The notes under the pieces: generated by a model
What the model was told of the DNA's origin: nothing
The model's database searches: none
What the model saw: only the letters and a program-made list of their open reading frames with translations
DNA from: Polyangiaceae bacterium
GTDB lineage: Bacteria; Myxococcota_A; Polyangia; Polyangiales; Polyangiaceae
Assembly (NCBI GenBank): GCA_025936045.1
Contig: JAICUB010000024.1
Location: 1-64,000, forward strand
Direction of reading: 5' to 3'
DNA length: 64,000 bases
Shown: piece by piece, positions 23,160 to 32,386 of the stretch
Position numbering within the stretch: position 1 is the first letter of the stretch
Layout: each line of letters starts with the position of its first letter
Made by a program: the position numbers and the translations under genes

Positions 23160-25646
23160 ATGAGGCAAGGGCACTGGTGCGGAAGGATCCGGGGCGCGTG
23201 GACTGCTCTCTCGGCCGTCGGGGTTATCGCGTGCAGCAGCACCTCGTATGAGCTCGGGCACGAACGAGGGGGAGCCGCCGGGGAGGGAACGGGCGCTGAT
23301 ACCGCCGCTGGCGGCTCCTCCGGCCAAGGAACCTCGGGCGGCAAGGGTGGCTCGGCCGGCAAGGGCGGCACCGTCGGGGACACCGGGAGCGGGGGTATCC
23401 TAGCGGGCGGCAGCGCGGGGACGAGCGACAACGCGGCCGGCTCGCCGAGCGACGCGACGGGAGGCACGAGCGGGACCGGCGGCGACACCGTCGACGCCGC
23501 CGTGTCCGAGCTCCGTCGCGACGTGACGAAGCTCGATTTGCTCTTCATGATCGACGGCTCGATCGGCATGGCCGAAAAGCAGGCGCGCTTGGCCAGAGCC
23601 GTCCCGCTCTTGCTTCATCGCTTCACGAACCCGTGGTGCGTCGTCGACGGCAACCACGTCACCGTCGCGGCGGACGCCGACGGCAACTGCGCCGAAGGCA
23701 AACGCGAGTTTCAGCCGCTGCGCGACATTCACGTCGGCGTCATCAGCTCGAGCCTCGGCGATCACGGCAGCAACGACATCTGCTCCGACGCGCAGTCCCA
23801 GGTGAACGGCGTCGACGACTTCTACGACGATCTCGCGCAGCTCATCCCGACGGTGCGCCCGAACCTGGGAGATCAGGATTTTCTAAGCTGGGGCGCTGGC
23901 TCGACGGACACGGACGGATTCGCCGCGGACGCCGGCGCTCAGCTGACGGCCGTGGACGAGAAGGGCTGCGGCTACGAGGCTCAGCTCGAGTCCTGGTATC
24001 GCTTTCTCGTCGATCCGTCGCCGATCGCTGCGATCACGAACGACGAGCAAAACTCGGTGCGCGGTGTCGTCAATGCCGTCGTGCTCGATGAACGCGCGCG
24101 GTTCTTGCGTCCGGACTCAGCCGTCATGATCGTGATGCTGTCGGACGAGAACGACTGCTCCATCCTCGACGAAAACGGCTCGCAGGGCTGGCTCGTCGGT
24201 TACAAGGGCGGGGTCACCACGAACGCCTGGCGCATGCCGCGCGCAACCTCGGCATGCGCGAGCAACCCCGACGACCCCTGTTGCCGGCCGTGCGGAGGAG
24301 GCATCACTGCGCCCGCCGGTTGTCCCACGGACGACCAGGACGCCGCCTGCAAAAAGACGAACAATCTCACGCAGCCCGAGGACGCCCTGAACCTGCGTTG
24401 CTTCGAGCAAAAGCAGCGCTTCGGCGTCGACCTACTGTATCCGACCAGCCGCTACACCGCCGCCCTGCAAGACTCCCTGATCGATCCGCGCATGACGGGG
24501 CAAATGGTGCCAAACCCACTGTTCGCGCCGGACGCGGGCGGCGCCCCACCTCGTGATCGCTCGCTCGTCTTCCTCACGGGCATCGTCGGCGTCCCCTGGC
24601 AGGACGTCGCGCAAGCGGACACCATCGCGCCGAACGAACCGCTCCAGTTCTTGGAGGGCGCGGATCTGGCGACCACCGGACGCTGGGACGTGATTCTCGG
24701 CGACCCCGACGACAACGTGCCGCCGTCGGACCCGTTCATGGCCGAATCGATCGAGCCGCGCACGACGGGAGCCACGAACCCCATCGATGGGACGGCGATC
24801 ACCCCGCCTGCCTCGACGGCGTTGAATCCGATCAACGGGCACGAGCAAGACGTGCTCGACGCGCGCGACGACCTCCAGTTCGCCTGCATCTATCCGCGCG
24901 AACCGGTGCTGAGCCCCGAGGATTGCACGGCGAATCCGCACGTGTGCGACTGCAACGCGGACGAGTTCGCCAAGCACAGCCCCGTCTGCGACGGCGTCAC
25001 GGCCACGAGCGACGGCAGCCAACCTTACGGGAAAGCGTACCCTGCGCTGCGCGAACTCCAGGTGCTGAAGAGCCTGGGCGGGAACGGCGTCGTCACGAGC
25101 ATCTGCCCGAAGAGCACGACGACCGACGATCCCGCGAACGACCTCGGCTACGGCTTGAACCCTGCGGTCCGAGCGATCGGCGACTCCCTCGCCAGCGTGT
25201 TCTCGCAGCGATGCTTGGCGCGCTCGCTGCCACTCGATGATTCGAATCGAACGACCGCGCGCATCTACGAAGCACGCAAGTCGGCGGATGACTGCGCCTG
25301 TCTCGCGTCCGAAGGACGGCTCGAGCTCGACGACGCGGGCAAGTCGCACTTGCCCGGCATCGAGCAGCAGCTAAAAAACGCGGGCGTTGACCCGACCGGC
25401 GAGTGCATCTGCGAAATCGCGCAGCTCGACGGCGACGCAGGCGATTCGTGCCGCAACGACGGCGCGCCCGCGAGCGACCTCCACGGCTTCTGCTACCTCG
25501 ACCCCTCGAGCGGACTCGGCGACCCAGCGCTCGTCGCTGCCTGCGCCGGTAGCGAGCGGCAGCGCGTTCGCTTCGTCGGCGACGGCGTGCCCGCGTCGAA
25601 CGCGATGACGTTCGTCGTGTTGCCCTACGATCCGACGAGCCACTGA
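23160..25646 (+). CDS. ECF cassette A: large lipoprotein with degenerate vWA domain
   Basis: The 828-residue product starts at ATG 23160 (GAGAG 4-5 nt upstream) and has a lipoprotein signal ending GVIAC. A Gly/Ser/Thr linker runs to about residue 105. A vWA-like domain opens with KLDLLFMIDGSIGMAEKQ; the MIDAS is D-G-S-I-G rather than D-x-S-x-S, so metal binding may be weakened. Later segments include IHVGVISSSLGDHGSND and SAVMIVMLSDENDCSI, then a Cys-rich part (CCRPCGGG, CDCNADEF, CACLASEGRLEL, CICEIAQLDG). It is 33 nt downstream of the membrane protein and likely in one operon. The role is unknown; a surface sensor or effector of the cassette is inferred. Confidence 0.85.
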   Translation: MRQGHWCGRIRGAWTALSAVGVIACSSTSYELGHERGGAAGEGTGADTAAGGSSGQGTSGGKGGSAGKGGTVGDTGSGGILAGGSAGTSDNAAGSPSDATGGTSGTGGDTVDAAVSELRRDVTKLDLLFMIDGSIGMAEKQARLARAVPLLLHRFTNPWCVVDGNHVTVAADADGNCAEGKREFQPLRDIHVGVISSSLGDHGSNDICSDAQSQVNGVDDFYDDLAQLIPTVRPNLGDQDFLSWGAGSTDTDGFAADAGAQLTAVDEKGCGYEAQLESWYRFLVDPSPIAAITNDEQNSVRGVVNAVVLDERARFLRPDSAVMIVMLSDENDCSILDENGSQGWLVGYKGGVTTNAWRMPRATSACASNPDDPCCRPCGGGITAPAGCPTDDQDAACKKTNNLTQPEDALNLRCFEQKQRFGVDLLYPTSRYTAALQDSLIDPRMTGQMVPNPLFAPDAGGAPPRDRSLVFLTGIVGVPWQDVAQADTIAPNEPLQFLEGADLATTGRWDVILGDPDDNVPPSDPFMAESIEPRTTGATNPIDGTAITPPASTALNPINGHEQDVLDARDDLQFACIYPREPVLSPEDCTANPHVCDCNADEFAKHSPVCDGVTATSDGSQPYGKAYPALRELQVLKSLGGNGVVTSICPKSTTTDDPANDLGYGLNPAVRAIGDSLASVFSQRCLARSLPLDDSNRTTARIYEARKSADDCACLASEGRLELDDAGKSHLPGIEQQLKNAGVDPTGECICEIAQLDGDAGDSCRNDGAPASDLHGFCYLDPSSGLGDPALVAACAGSERQRVRFVGDGVPASNAMTFVVLPYDPTSH

Positions 25647-25657
25647 CGCAAACTCGC

Positions 25658-26485
25658 TTACGACCAGCGCACGAGCCCGGTGTACGCCGTGGCGAGCACC
25701 ACGATGCCGAACGCGATGCGATACCAGGCGAACGCCGTGAAGTCGTGGCGACTCACGTAGCGAAGCAGCCAGCGCACGCAGAGAAACGCCGACACGAACG
25801 CGGCGACGAGACCGACCCCGAACAAGCCGGCGTCGCTCGGCGTGAAGAGAGCGCGATGTTTCAGCGCGTCGTAGGCGGCAGCGGCCACCAAGGTCGGAAT
25901 CGCTAAAAAGAAGGAAAATTCCGCTGCTGCTTTGCGCGAGAGGCCCACGAAGAGTCCGCCGATGATGGTGGCACCGGAGCGCGACGTGCCCGGAATTAGA
26001 GCCAGAGTCTGGGCGGCCCCGATGCGAAGCGCGTCCCAGGGCATCACGTCGTCCACGTGCTCGATGCGCGTCCGGTGCTCGCGCCGCTCGGCCCACAGGA
26101 TCACGAACGCGCCGAGGATGAACGCGAGCGCGACCACGACGGGGCGGAAAAGCAGCTCCTTGATGTACTTTCCCAGCAGGAGGCCGAGGACGGCCGCCGG
26201 CATGAACGCGATCAGAATATTCAGCGCAAAGCGGCGCGCGAGCGGGTCACTGCCGAGACCGCCGAGGACCTTCGCAAAGCGCGCGCGATATTCCCAGACG
26301 ATGGCGAGCACGGCGCCGGTCTGGATCACGATCTCGAAGACTTTTGCCTTCTCACCGTCGAAGTCGAGGAGCGCGCCCGCGAGAATCAGGTGACCCGTCG
26401 ACGAGATCGGTAGAAATTCCGTAAGTCCTTCGACGACGCCGAGCACGAGCGCCTTCACTAGATCTGGAAGCATCAGGGCGGGCAT
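25658..26485 (-). CDS. uppP: Undecaprenyl-diphosphate phosphatase
   Basis: The 275-residue product is the same length as E. coli BacA/UppP (273). It carries both signature motifs: [17 protein letters not shown] near residue 17 and [13 protein letters not shown] near residue 169, with about eight hydrophobic segments. It dephosphorylates undecaprenyl pyrophosphate at the membrane to recycle the lipid carrier of peptidoglycan and polysaccharide synthesis, and confers bacitracin tolerance when abundant. Two ATGs four codons apart (26485, 26473) are possible starts. It is convergent with cassette A across only 11 nt and divergent from the monooxygenase-like gene. Confidence 0.95.
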   Translation of the reverse strand: MPALMLPDLVKALVLGVVEGLTEFLPISSTGHLILAGALLDFDGEKAKVFEIVIQTGAVLAIVWEYRARFAKVLGGLGSDPLARRFALNILIAFMPAAVLGLLLGKYIKELLFRPVVVALAFILGAFVILWAERREHRTRIEHVDDVMPWDALRIGAAQTLALIPGTSRSGATIIGGLFVGLSRKAAAEFSFFLAIPTLVAAAAYDALKHRALFTPSDAGLFGVGLVAAFVSAFLCVRWLLRYVSRHDFTAFAWYRIAFGIVVLATAYTGLVRWS

Positions 26486-26599
26486 CCTAGTGCAACCCGA
26501 GAGGACCGCGCGGCCCGTCGCGCCTCGGTCAGCGCCATGCTCCCGCACCAAACTCGTTTGCCCCGGCTGAACGGCAGGGCTAAAACCGGAGTTATCCCA

Positions 26600-27733
26600 A
26601 TGTCACGCTCCGTCTCGAACAGGGGCGCGCTGCGTCGTGCGCTCGAACTCGCAGCCGCGGCCAGCGTCGTCCTGCTTCCCTCGCTTGCTCACGCCCACTT
26701 CAGCCTCCAGGACCCGCCGAACTGGACCAAGGAGGACGGCCAGGGGAGCCCGCAGAAGGATTGGCCATGCGGCAACGAGCCCAACACGAGCGGTGTGGCA
26801 CCGGTGGATGACGGCCCGACGACCCCGTTCAAGCCCGGCGACAAGGTCACGATCACCCTCGTGGAGACGGTCATGCACCCGGGTCACTACCGCGTGGCGC
26901 TCGCGACGAGCGGCAACATGGCGGACCTGCCGCAAGACATGTCCGCGAGTGCGAGCGGCAGCATGTGTCAAAACGACGACATGCAATCCACGCCGACGTT
27001 TCCGATTTTGGCGGACGGCATGCTCGAGCACACGACGAAGCTCACCGGCGCGCAGTCGTTCGAGGTGACGCTGCCGACCAACGTGACGTGCGACAAATGC
27101 GTGCTCCAGGTGCGCGAGTACATGGCCCAGCACGGCAATCAGCCCGAGACCATGTCCGGCCAGAAGGCGGGTATGAACGGCTGCTACTATCACCACTGCG
27201 CGTACATCTCGATCGGCAGCGGCTCCGGGACCGGCGGGATGAGCGGCAGTGGCGGCGCCTCGGCGGGCGGCGCCCCCGGCATGGGCGGCGTGCCCGCACA
27301 AGGCGGCATGGCCGGCATGGCCGTGAGCATGGGCGGCGCCATGGGCCAAGCTGGCGCGTCGAGCGGCGGCGCCGGAGTGCCCGGCTCGGGCGGCACCATT
27401 TCGGCGGGCGCCGGCAGCGGCGGCACGTCGACGGGCGGCACCAGCACCACGGGCGGCACCACGTCGATGGGCGGCTCGACCCTGACGATGGGCACGGGCG
27501 GCAGCGCGAACGGCGGGCAGCCGTCAGGCACCGGTGGCTCGAGCGGCACCGGCATCGGACTCACGACGGGTAACCCCGCCGGCACTTCGAGCGGCAGCTC
27601 CGAGCCCGCGTCGAGTGACGACAAGGGGGGCTGCAGCATCAGCCGTTCGTCGCAGCGCGGCTCGCTTCCGCTGCGTGCGGCCGGCTTGCTCGCGCTCGGC
27701 TTGCTCGCCGCGCGCCGCCGCGGCCGGCGCTAG
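26600..27733 (+). CDS. Polysaccharide-monooxygenase-like protein with mature N-terminal His and MYXO-CTERM tail
   Basis: The 377-residue product has a signal peptide ending SLAHA, so cleavage leaves His33 as residue 1, the hallmark of copper His-brace enzymes (LPMO). Further possible ligands are in [11 protein letters not shown] and [11 protein letters not shown]. The domain (about residues 33-210) resembles the myxobacterial family I know as SCE4755-type monooxygenase-like. A Gly/Ser/Thr linker of about 130 residues follows. The tail has a GGCS motif, a membrane segment ([13 protein letters not shown]) and ARRRGRR, matching MYXO-CTERM, the signal processed by myxosortase. Oxidative glycan cleavage is inferred from the His and family resemblance only. 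Confidence 0.82.
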   Translation: MSRSVSNRGALRRALELAAAASVVLLPSLAHAHFSLQDPPNWTKEDGQGSPQKDWPCGNEPNTSGVAPVDDGPTTPFKPGDKVTITLVETVMHPGHYRVALATSGNMADLPQDMSASASGSMCQNDDMQSTPTFPILADGMLEHTTKLTGAQSFEVTLPTNVTCDKCVLQVREYMAQHGNQPETMSGQKAGMNGCYYHHCAYISIGSGSGTGGMSGSGGASAGGAPGMGGVPAQGGMAGMAVSMGGAMGQAGASSGGAGVPGSGGTISAGAGSGGTSTGGTSTTGGTTSMGGSTLTMGTGGSANGGQPSGTGGSSGTGIGLTTGNPAGTSSGSSEPASSDDKGGCSISRSSQRGSLPLRAAGLLALGLLAARRRGRR

Positions 27734-27806
27734 CGAGCCCGCCCCCGATTGCCCTCGATTTACCCCGGCTGGTTGAGCGGGGTCGAAAGTTGCGTAGGCT
27801 AGTGTG

Positions 27807-28718
27807 ATGGTCCGCTTGCGCGCGCACGCAATCCTCGTGGCGTTCGGCGCCGTCGGCGTGGGGCTGCTCTTCGCGCTCAAGCCGACGACGGCGCCGGTGT
27901 ACGCCGGCTCGAAGACGGCGCAGCCGAGCGCGAAGCCGAGCGTTCCCGCCGCTGTCGCGAGCGCACCGTCGAGCAGCGCGGCGCCCACAACGAAACCGGC
28001 TGCCGGCGCGTGCCCGCCGGAGATGGCGCACGTCGGGCACGCGTGCGTCGACCGCTACGAGGCGCACCTGTTGCGCAAAAACGAGGACGGCTCGCGCGTG
28101 CCGCACCCGCCGAACACGCGACCGACCGGCGGCGTGTTCGTGGCGGAATCACGCGCCGGAGTGAAACCGCAAGGCTACATCAGCCAGCTCGAAGCGGCGA
28201 AAGCGTGTGAAAACGCGGGCAAGCGGCTGTGTTCGCTCACCGAGTGGTACCACGCGTGCCGCGGCGACCAAGATACGCTGTTTCCGTACGGGCCGAGTTA
28301 CGTCGCCGGCCGCTGCAACGTGAACAAGCCTCATCTCTTGTCGATCCTCCACGGCGCGGATCCGCGCGAATGGAAGTACGACGAGGGCTTCAACGATCCG
28401 GAGCTCGACCGCCGCGACGGCTTTCTCGCCGAGACGGGGGCGTACGGCGAATGCGTGACGAGCACCGGGATCTACGACCTGGTCGGTAACCTCCACGAGT
28501 GGGTCGCCGATCGCGTCGATGCGAGCATGCGTAACAAAATCCCGCTCACGGCGGGGATTCGCGCGAAGCTCGCCGTCAACCAGGGTAAGGGCGTGTTCAT
28601 GGGCGGCTTTTTCAGCACGCTCAATCAGCACGGGGAAGGCTGCGACTTCATCACGATGGCGCACGAGCCCGGCTACCACGACTATTCGACGGGCTTTCGC
28701 TGCTGCAAAGACGAGTAG
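27807..28718 (+). CDS. SUMF1/formylglycine-generating-enzyme-like membrane-anchored protein
   Basis: The 303-residue product has an N-terminal membrane segment (ILVAFGAVGVGLLFAL) and a Pro/Ala/Ser linker. A domain from about residue 68 has the FGE-sulfatase landmarks: ACVDRYEA, SQLEAAKACENAGKRLCSLTEWYHACRG, TGIYDLVGNLHEWVAD, VFMGGFFST and the ending STGFRCCKD. The family includes sulfatase-activating enzymes and non-catalytic sugar- or ligand-binding relatives. Periplasmic or surface location suggests the latter, but this is inference. GTG 27804 is an alternative start. It ends 13 nt from the opposing DUF1552 gene. Confidence 0.85.
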   Translation: MVRLRAHAILVAFGAVGVGLLFALKPTTAPVYAGSKTAQPSAKPSVPAAVASAPSSSAAPTTKPAAGACPPEMAHVGHACVDRYEAHLLRKNEDGSRVPHPPNTRPTGGVFVAESRAGVKPQGYISQLEAAKACENAGKRLCSLTEWYHACRGDQDTLFPYGPSYVAGRCNVNKPHLLSILHGADPREWKYDEGFNDPELDRRDGFLAETGAYGECVTSTGIYDLVGNLHEWVADRVDASMRNKIPLTAGIRAKLAVNQGKGVFMGGFFSTLNQHGEGCDFITMAHEPGYHDYSTGFRCCKDE

Positions 28719-28731
28719 CAAACCAGCGCGG

Positions 28732-30294
28732 TCAGGCGGCCAGGAACGGGAGGATGTTGCTCGCGTCGGTGAAGTAACGCGAGGTGGTGCTCGTGTAGTG
28801 CGGCGTGAAGGGCGGGCCCCAGTCGACGCTGCCGAGGTAGGGATAGCCGTAACCTTTGCTGCCCCAGAGCTCGAACTCGCTCGGCGGGACGCGCATGGCC
28901 TGAAGCACCGTGCCGAGCCATTGCGCGTAGAGCAAGCCGAGCACCTGCGTCCCGCCCGCGCCCGGATCGTATTGCGAGGCCTCGTTGCCGGTGCGGCGGT
29001 AGTCGCAGAGCAGGCCCGTCTCGAGAAAGCCCGCCGCGCTGCCGAAGGTGACGACGGGGATCGAGACGGAACCGTGCGTTTCCATTCCGCTCTCCTGCGT
29101 CCAGACGCAGAGTGAATTGTCGAGGTAGGTGACGCCGGGCGCCTCTTCGACGTCGAGCTGCGCCGCCATGTCGAGGAACGACGTTTCGAAGAAGCTCTGA
29201 TACGACGCGACGAGCTTCGACTGCGGGTCGTCGTTTTGCCACTGGTGCGCGACCTCTTGATGCCAGTCCCCGCCGTAGGAGACGTAGCGCGCCGTGTCGG
29301 GATAACAGACGACGGCGATGCGGCTCGTGCCGCACATGAACGCGACGCTGGCGACCTGGTTGTAGAGCGAAATCTGCTTGCCGGCGTCCGCGGGCGTGTT
29401 TCCCTGGTGCTCGTTCGCGTCGTCCGCCGGCTGCGTCACGTTCCCGCAGGAGGCGCTCGAGCCAGCCGTGAGCTTGCGTTCGAGCTCGGCGATGCGCGCG
29501 ATGTGATCGTCGAGGCGCTGCTTGTCGCCCGCGGAGAGGCGCGAGTTGCCGTTCCGCAGCCGATTGTAGCTCTCGAGCACGTGATCGACGATGGGCGGCC
29601 GCGACGGCATCGCCGTGCCGGACGCGGGCACGAAGATGCTCTTGAACACGGCGAGCGAGCTCGTCTCGCCGCGGACGTTGTCGATGCTTCCCGACTTCGT
29701 GTCGGGGTTCGAGTAATTGAAGCTCACGGGGCGGCTGCCGAAAATCATCGAGCGCTCGCGCACGCTCCCGAGATCCGGATAGAACGACGGCGACCACGCC
29801 ATGATCTGGTCGATGGTCGGCCGTGGAAACGCCTGCACGGCTTTGCCTTCGTCGCCGTTACCGTCGTTGCGCGCGTAGTTGCCGAGGTGGAGCCCCGTGT
29901 TGTGCGCGATGTAAAACGGCACGTCGAGGCCCCAGAGCACGTTCATTTTGGCAACGAGCGACGGGGTGAAGACCGAGGAATTGGCGCGCAAAATCGGCGA
30001 AACGACCGTGTCCGAGCCCGCGGTCGTCGGCACGAGCGTGCCCGCACGCACGGTGTGATCCGAATAGAGATTCTGACTCTGCGTGAGGAGCGACGGGCTC
30101 GGAAACATGCTGCTCTCGAACGCCCCGCCGTGCTCGCTCGTGAGCCAGTAGAGGCGCGGCGACCGCGTGTACGTGGGATCCGCGCCATAAGCCGTCTTCG
30201 TGAGCAAGGACGGTAAAATCGGCAGCCCGACCGTGACGCCGCCCGCCCCCACGAGGAACTGCCTGCGCGTGATGTCGATCACTCGTTTGGCCAT
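28732..30294 (-). CDS. DUF1552 protein with Tat-type signal
   Basis: The 520-residue product starts MAKRVIDITRRQFLVGAGG, a twin-arginine export signal. It then has DUF1552 features (PRLYWLTSEHGGAFESSMFP, VLWGLDVPFYIAHNTGLHLGNYARN, NDDPQSKLVASYQSFF, FEARTS-like TRYFTDASNILPFL end). Members of this family in Myxococcota and Planctomycetota pair with DUF1592-type cytochrome-like proteins, exactly as here: the ATG is 2 nt after the stop of the upstream gene. The function of the pair is not established. Tat export suggests folding or cofactor loading in the cytoplasm. The same frame stays open further upstream but that part is an antisense-like Arg-rich shadow. Confidence 0.9.
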   Translation of the reverse strand: MAKRVIDITRRQFLVGAGGVTVGLPILPSLLTKTAYGADPTYTRSPRLYWLTSEHGGAFESSMFPSPSLLTQSQNLYSDHTVRAGTLVPTTAGSDTVVSPILRANSSVFTPSLVAKMNVLWGLDVPFYIAHNTGLHLGNYARNDGNGDEGKAVQAFPRPTIDQIMAWSPSFYPDLGSVRERSMIFGSRPVSFNYSNPDTKSGSIDNVRGETSSLAVFKSIFVPASGTAMPSRPPIVDHVLESYNRLRNGNSRLSAGDKQRLDDHIARIAELERKLTAGSSASCGNVTQPADDANEHQGNTPADAGKQISLYNQVASVAFMCGTSRIAVVCYPDTARYVSYGGDWHQEVAHQWQNDDPQSKLVASYQSFFETSFLDMAAQLDVEEAPGVTYLDNSLCVWTQESGMETHGSVSIPVVTFGSAAGFLETGLLCDYRRTGNEASQYDPGAGGTQVLGLLYAQWLGTVLQAMRVPPSEFELWGSKGYGYPYLGSVDWGPPFTPHYTSTTSRYFTDASNILPFLAA

Positions 30295-30296
30295 GA

Positions 30297-32300
30297 CTAT
30301 TGGAATGCCCTCCGGCGGAACGTCGAGGTGAGCACCGTCGCGGAGAGCAGGTCCTGGAGCTTGCCGCCCCCGCTCAGCGCTTGCCGCACGGGTTCGAGCG
30401 CGCAGCCGTCCGCCGCCGGGTCGTCCCAGCGCGCGTAGGTGAAGCGGAAGAAGTTCCGCGCGAGGCAGGCCTCGACTTTGCCGCTCTCGTTCAGGAGCTG
30501 CATGAGCTCGGGAGCGCCCGCAATCGTCGTCGCATCGTCGAAGTTCACGTGCGGGGCCGTGCTCGTGTCGATCGGCTTCGTTCCGGTCTGCTTGCCCTGG
30601 TCGTCGAAGAGCACCTGCGCGCTGCGGAAGCGCCCGAGCGCGTCGAAATCCTCCGTCGCGTAGCCGAGGGGATTGATGTACGCCTTGTGGCAGCCCGCGC
30701 AGACGGTGCCGTCCATTTCGGTGATGGCCTCGACGCTTTCGCGCGTGGTCATGTCGGGGCCGAGCACGGGCGGCATGGCGTTCGCGCCCGGCGGCGGATC
30801 GCCGAGCTCGTCGCAGAGGATCGACTTGCGGATGAAGACGCCCTTCATGATGGGGCGCGTGTTGGGCGAGCCCGTCGAGAGAAAGAGGGCGCGCGTGAGC
30901 AGGCCGGGGCGCTGGCCCGCGGGCAAGCTCGGCGGAGTGCTTTTGCCGTCCCAGCTGCCGATGCCGTAAAGCTTCGCGAGCCTGTCGTCTTTGGCGAACG
31001 AGAGCTCCGTCGTGAACAGCTCGCCCAGCGTCGAGCTCGCCGTCCAGGTCTGGTAGTCGAGCAAGCCGAGCACGTCGTCGATCATCGCTTGCCGCAAGCT
31101 CGCGTTCGGCAGGTCGGAGCCGGCGAACGCCTTGAACACGGGGTCCGAGTTCTTCGCGTCGAGCGCCGGCAAATCCTGGACCTTCGTCCAATCCTCGAAG
31201 AAGTCGCCGAGCGTCTCGCGCGCGCGTGGATCGGCGAGCATGCGCGTCACCTCCGCCGCGTAGGTGGCGTCGTCGAGCAGACTCGCGTCGCCGGCCTTGG
31301 CGAGGAGCTCGTCGTCGGGCGCCGTTTGCCAGAGCTGGTACGAGAGGCGCGAGGCGAGCTCGTACGGCGAAAGCTCGTACACGCCGGTCTGGCCGCTCAC
31401 GGGCTTGTCGCCGTGCTCGACGAAATACATGGCTTCCGGCGCGTTCAGCAGGACGCCGATCACGTCCGCGTACGCTCGCGGGTCGGCGGTCGTGCTCGAG
31501 CCGTAAACCGACTCGTAGAACGTGACGTCGTCGGCGCTGAGCGGGTGACGCAGGGCGCGCGCTCCGAACTTCTGGATGAACGCGTCGAGGCATGCGGCGT
31601 CGTTCGAGCTCGACGAGTCCGTGGCGCACGACCCCACGACTTTGCCGATGACGGACGCCTGCGTGAGCGCCGTACCGAGCGCCGTGCCGAGCTCGTACGC
31701 GCCGTCGACGTGCTCTTGTTGCAGGGTTTGGTCCATGCGCCGGTACGCGCCGTGCAAATCCTGGGGCACCGCTTGCCGCACGTCCGCCGGCAGGTCCGCG
31801 AGGGCGGGCGCGAGCGCGCTCGTGACCGACTCGATGCTCGCCGCGTCGCCCGCGAGTGTCCACGCGATCAGATCGGCGACGGAGTTTTGGTATTCCGTCA
31901 TCGTGAGCCGGCGCAGCGATGCGGCGGGCGGCGCGACGCTGTCGTCGCACGCGAACGTGGGCGGCGCGGCGGTCGTACCGCTACCGCCCGTGCCGTCGCC
32001 GCCGCTAGAGGACGCGCCGCTCGTGCCGTTCCCGCCGGACGAAGAGCTTCCTCCGGACGAGCTGCTCGCCTTGCCCGAGGAACCGCCGGAGCTCGTGGCA
32101 CCGGCGCCGTTCGTGCCGGAGCCGCCCGTACCGGAGCCGGTCGTCGCGCCGCTCCCGGTCGCCGCGCCGGAGCCGTTGGCGGCCGGGGACCCATCGGGGC
32201 CCACGCCTTCCGTGACTTTCCCGACGCAACCCCCCGCTGCGACGCCGAGCGCGAGACTTACGCCGAGCGCGCGGAGATTTCGCCGCGGATTCGGGGCCAT
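30297..32300 (-). CDS. DUF1587/1595/1592/1588/1585 lipoprotein with haem c motif
   Basis: The 667-residue product has a lipoprotein signal (VAAGGC) and a Gly/Ser/Thr linker to about residue 110. It then has the domain series found in planctomycete-type cytochrome-associated proteins: LRRLTMTEYQNSV (DUF1587), ARALRHPLSADDVTFYESVYG (DUF1595), LSPYELASRLSYQLWQTAPDDEL (DUF1592), GLLTRALFLSTGSPNTRPI...KGVFIRKSILC (DUF1588), and FFRFTYARWDDP...LSATVLTSTFRRR (DUF1585). A CAGCH motif for covalent haem is present in VCAGCHKAYINPLGY. Redox activity at the cell surface is plausible. It forms a two-gene unit with the DUF1552 gene. Confidence 0.92.
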   Translation of the reverse strand: MAPNPRRNLRALGVSLALGVAAGGCVGKVTEGVGPDGSPAANGSGAATGSGATTGSGTGGSGTNGAGATSSGGSSGKASSSSGGSSSSGGNGTSGASSSGGDGTGGSGTTAAPPTFACDDSVAPPAASLRRLTMTEYQNSVADLIAWTLAGDAASIESVTSALAPALADLPADVRQAVPQDLHGAYRRMDQTLQQEHVDGAYELGTALGTALTQASVIGKVVGSCATDSSSSNDAACLDAFIQKFGARALRHPLSADDVTFYESVYGSSTTADPRAYADVIGVLLNAPEAMYFVEHGDKPVSGQTGVYELSPYELASRLSYQLWQTAPDDELLAKAGDASLLDDATYAAEVTRMLADPRARETLGDFFEDWTKVQDLPALDAKNSDPVFKAFAGSDLPNASLRQAMIDDVLGLLDYQTWTASSTLGELFTTELSFAKDDRLAKLYGIGSWDGKSTPPSLPAGQRPGLLTRALFLSTGSPNTRPIMKGVFIRKSILCDELGDPPPGANAMPPVLGPDMTTRESVEAITEMDGTVCAGCHKAYINPLGYATEDFDALGRFRSAQVLFDDQGKQTGTKPIDTSTAPHVNFDDATTIAGAPELMQLLNESGKVEACLARNFFRFTYARWDDPAADGCALEPVRQALSGGGKLQDLLSATVLTSTFRRRAFQ

Positions 32301-32386
32301 GCAGGCTACGAACCCCGAACCGGGCGCAATGGGTCAGGAGAGTGATCGGTGCCGTGCCCCCAACCCCCAAAAATTACTTGCGCTCG

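Noticed and set aside
30295..31950. Apparent 1072-residue minus-strand protein continuing the DUF1552 frame upstream
   Set aside because: The added part is Arg-rich and lies out of frame over the strongly supported DUF1592-type gene; the Tat signal at 30294 marks the true start.
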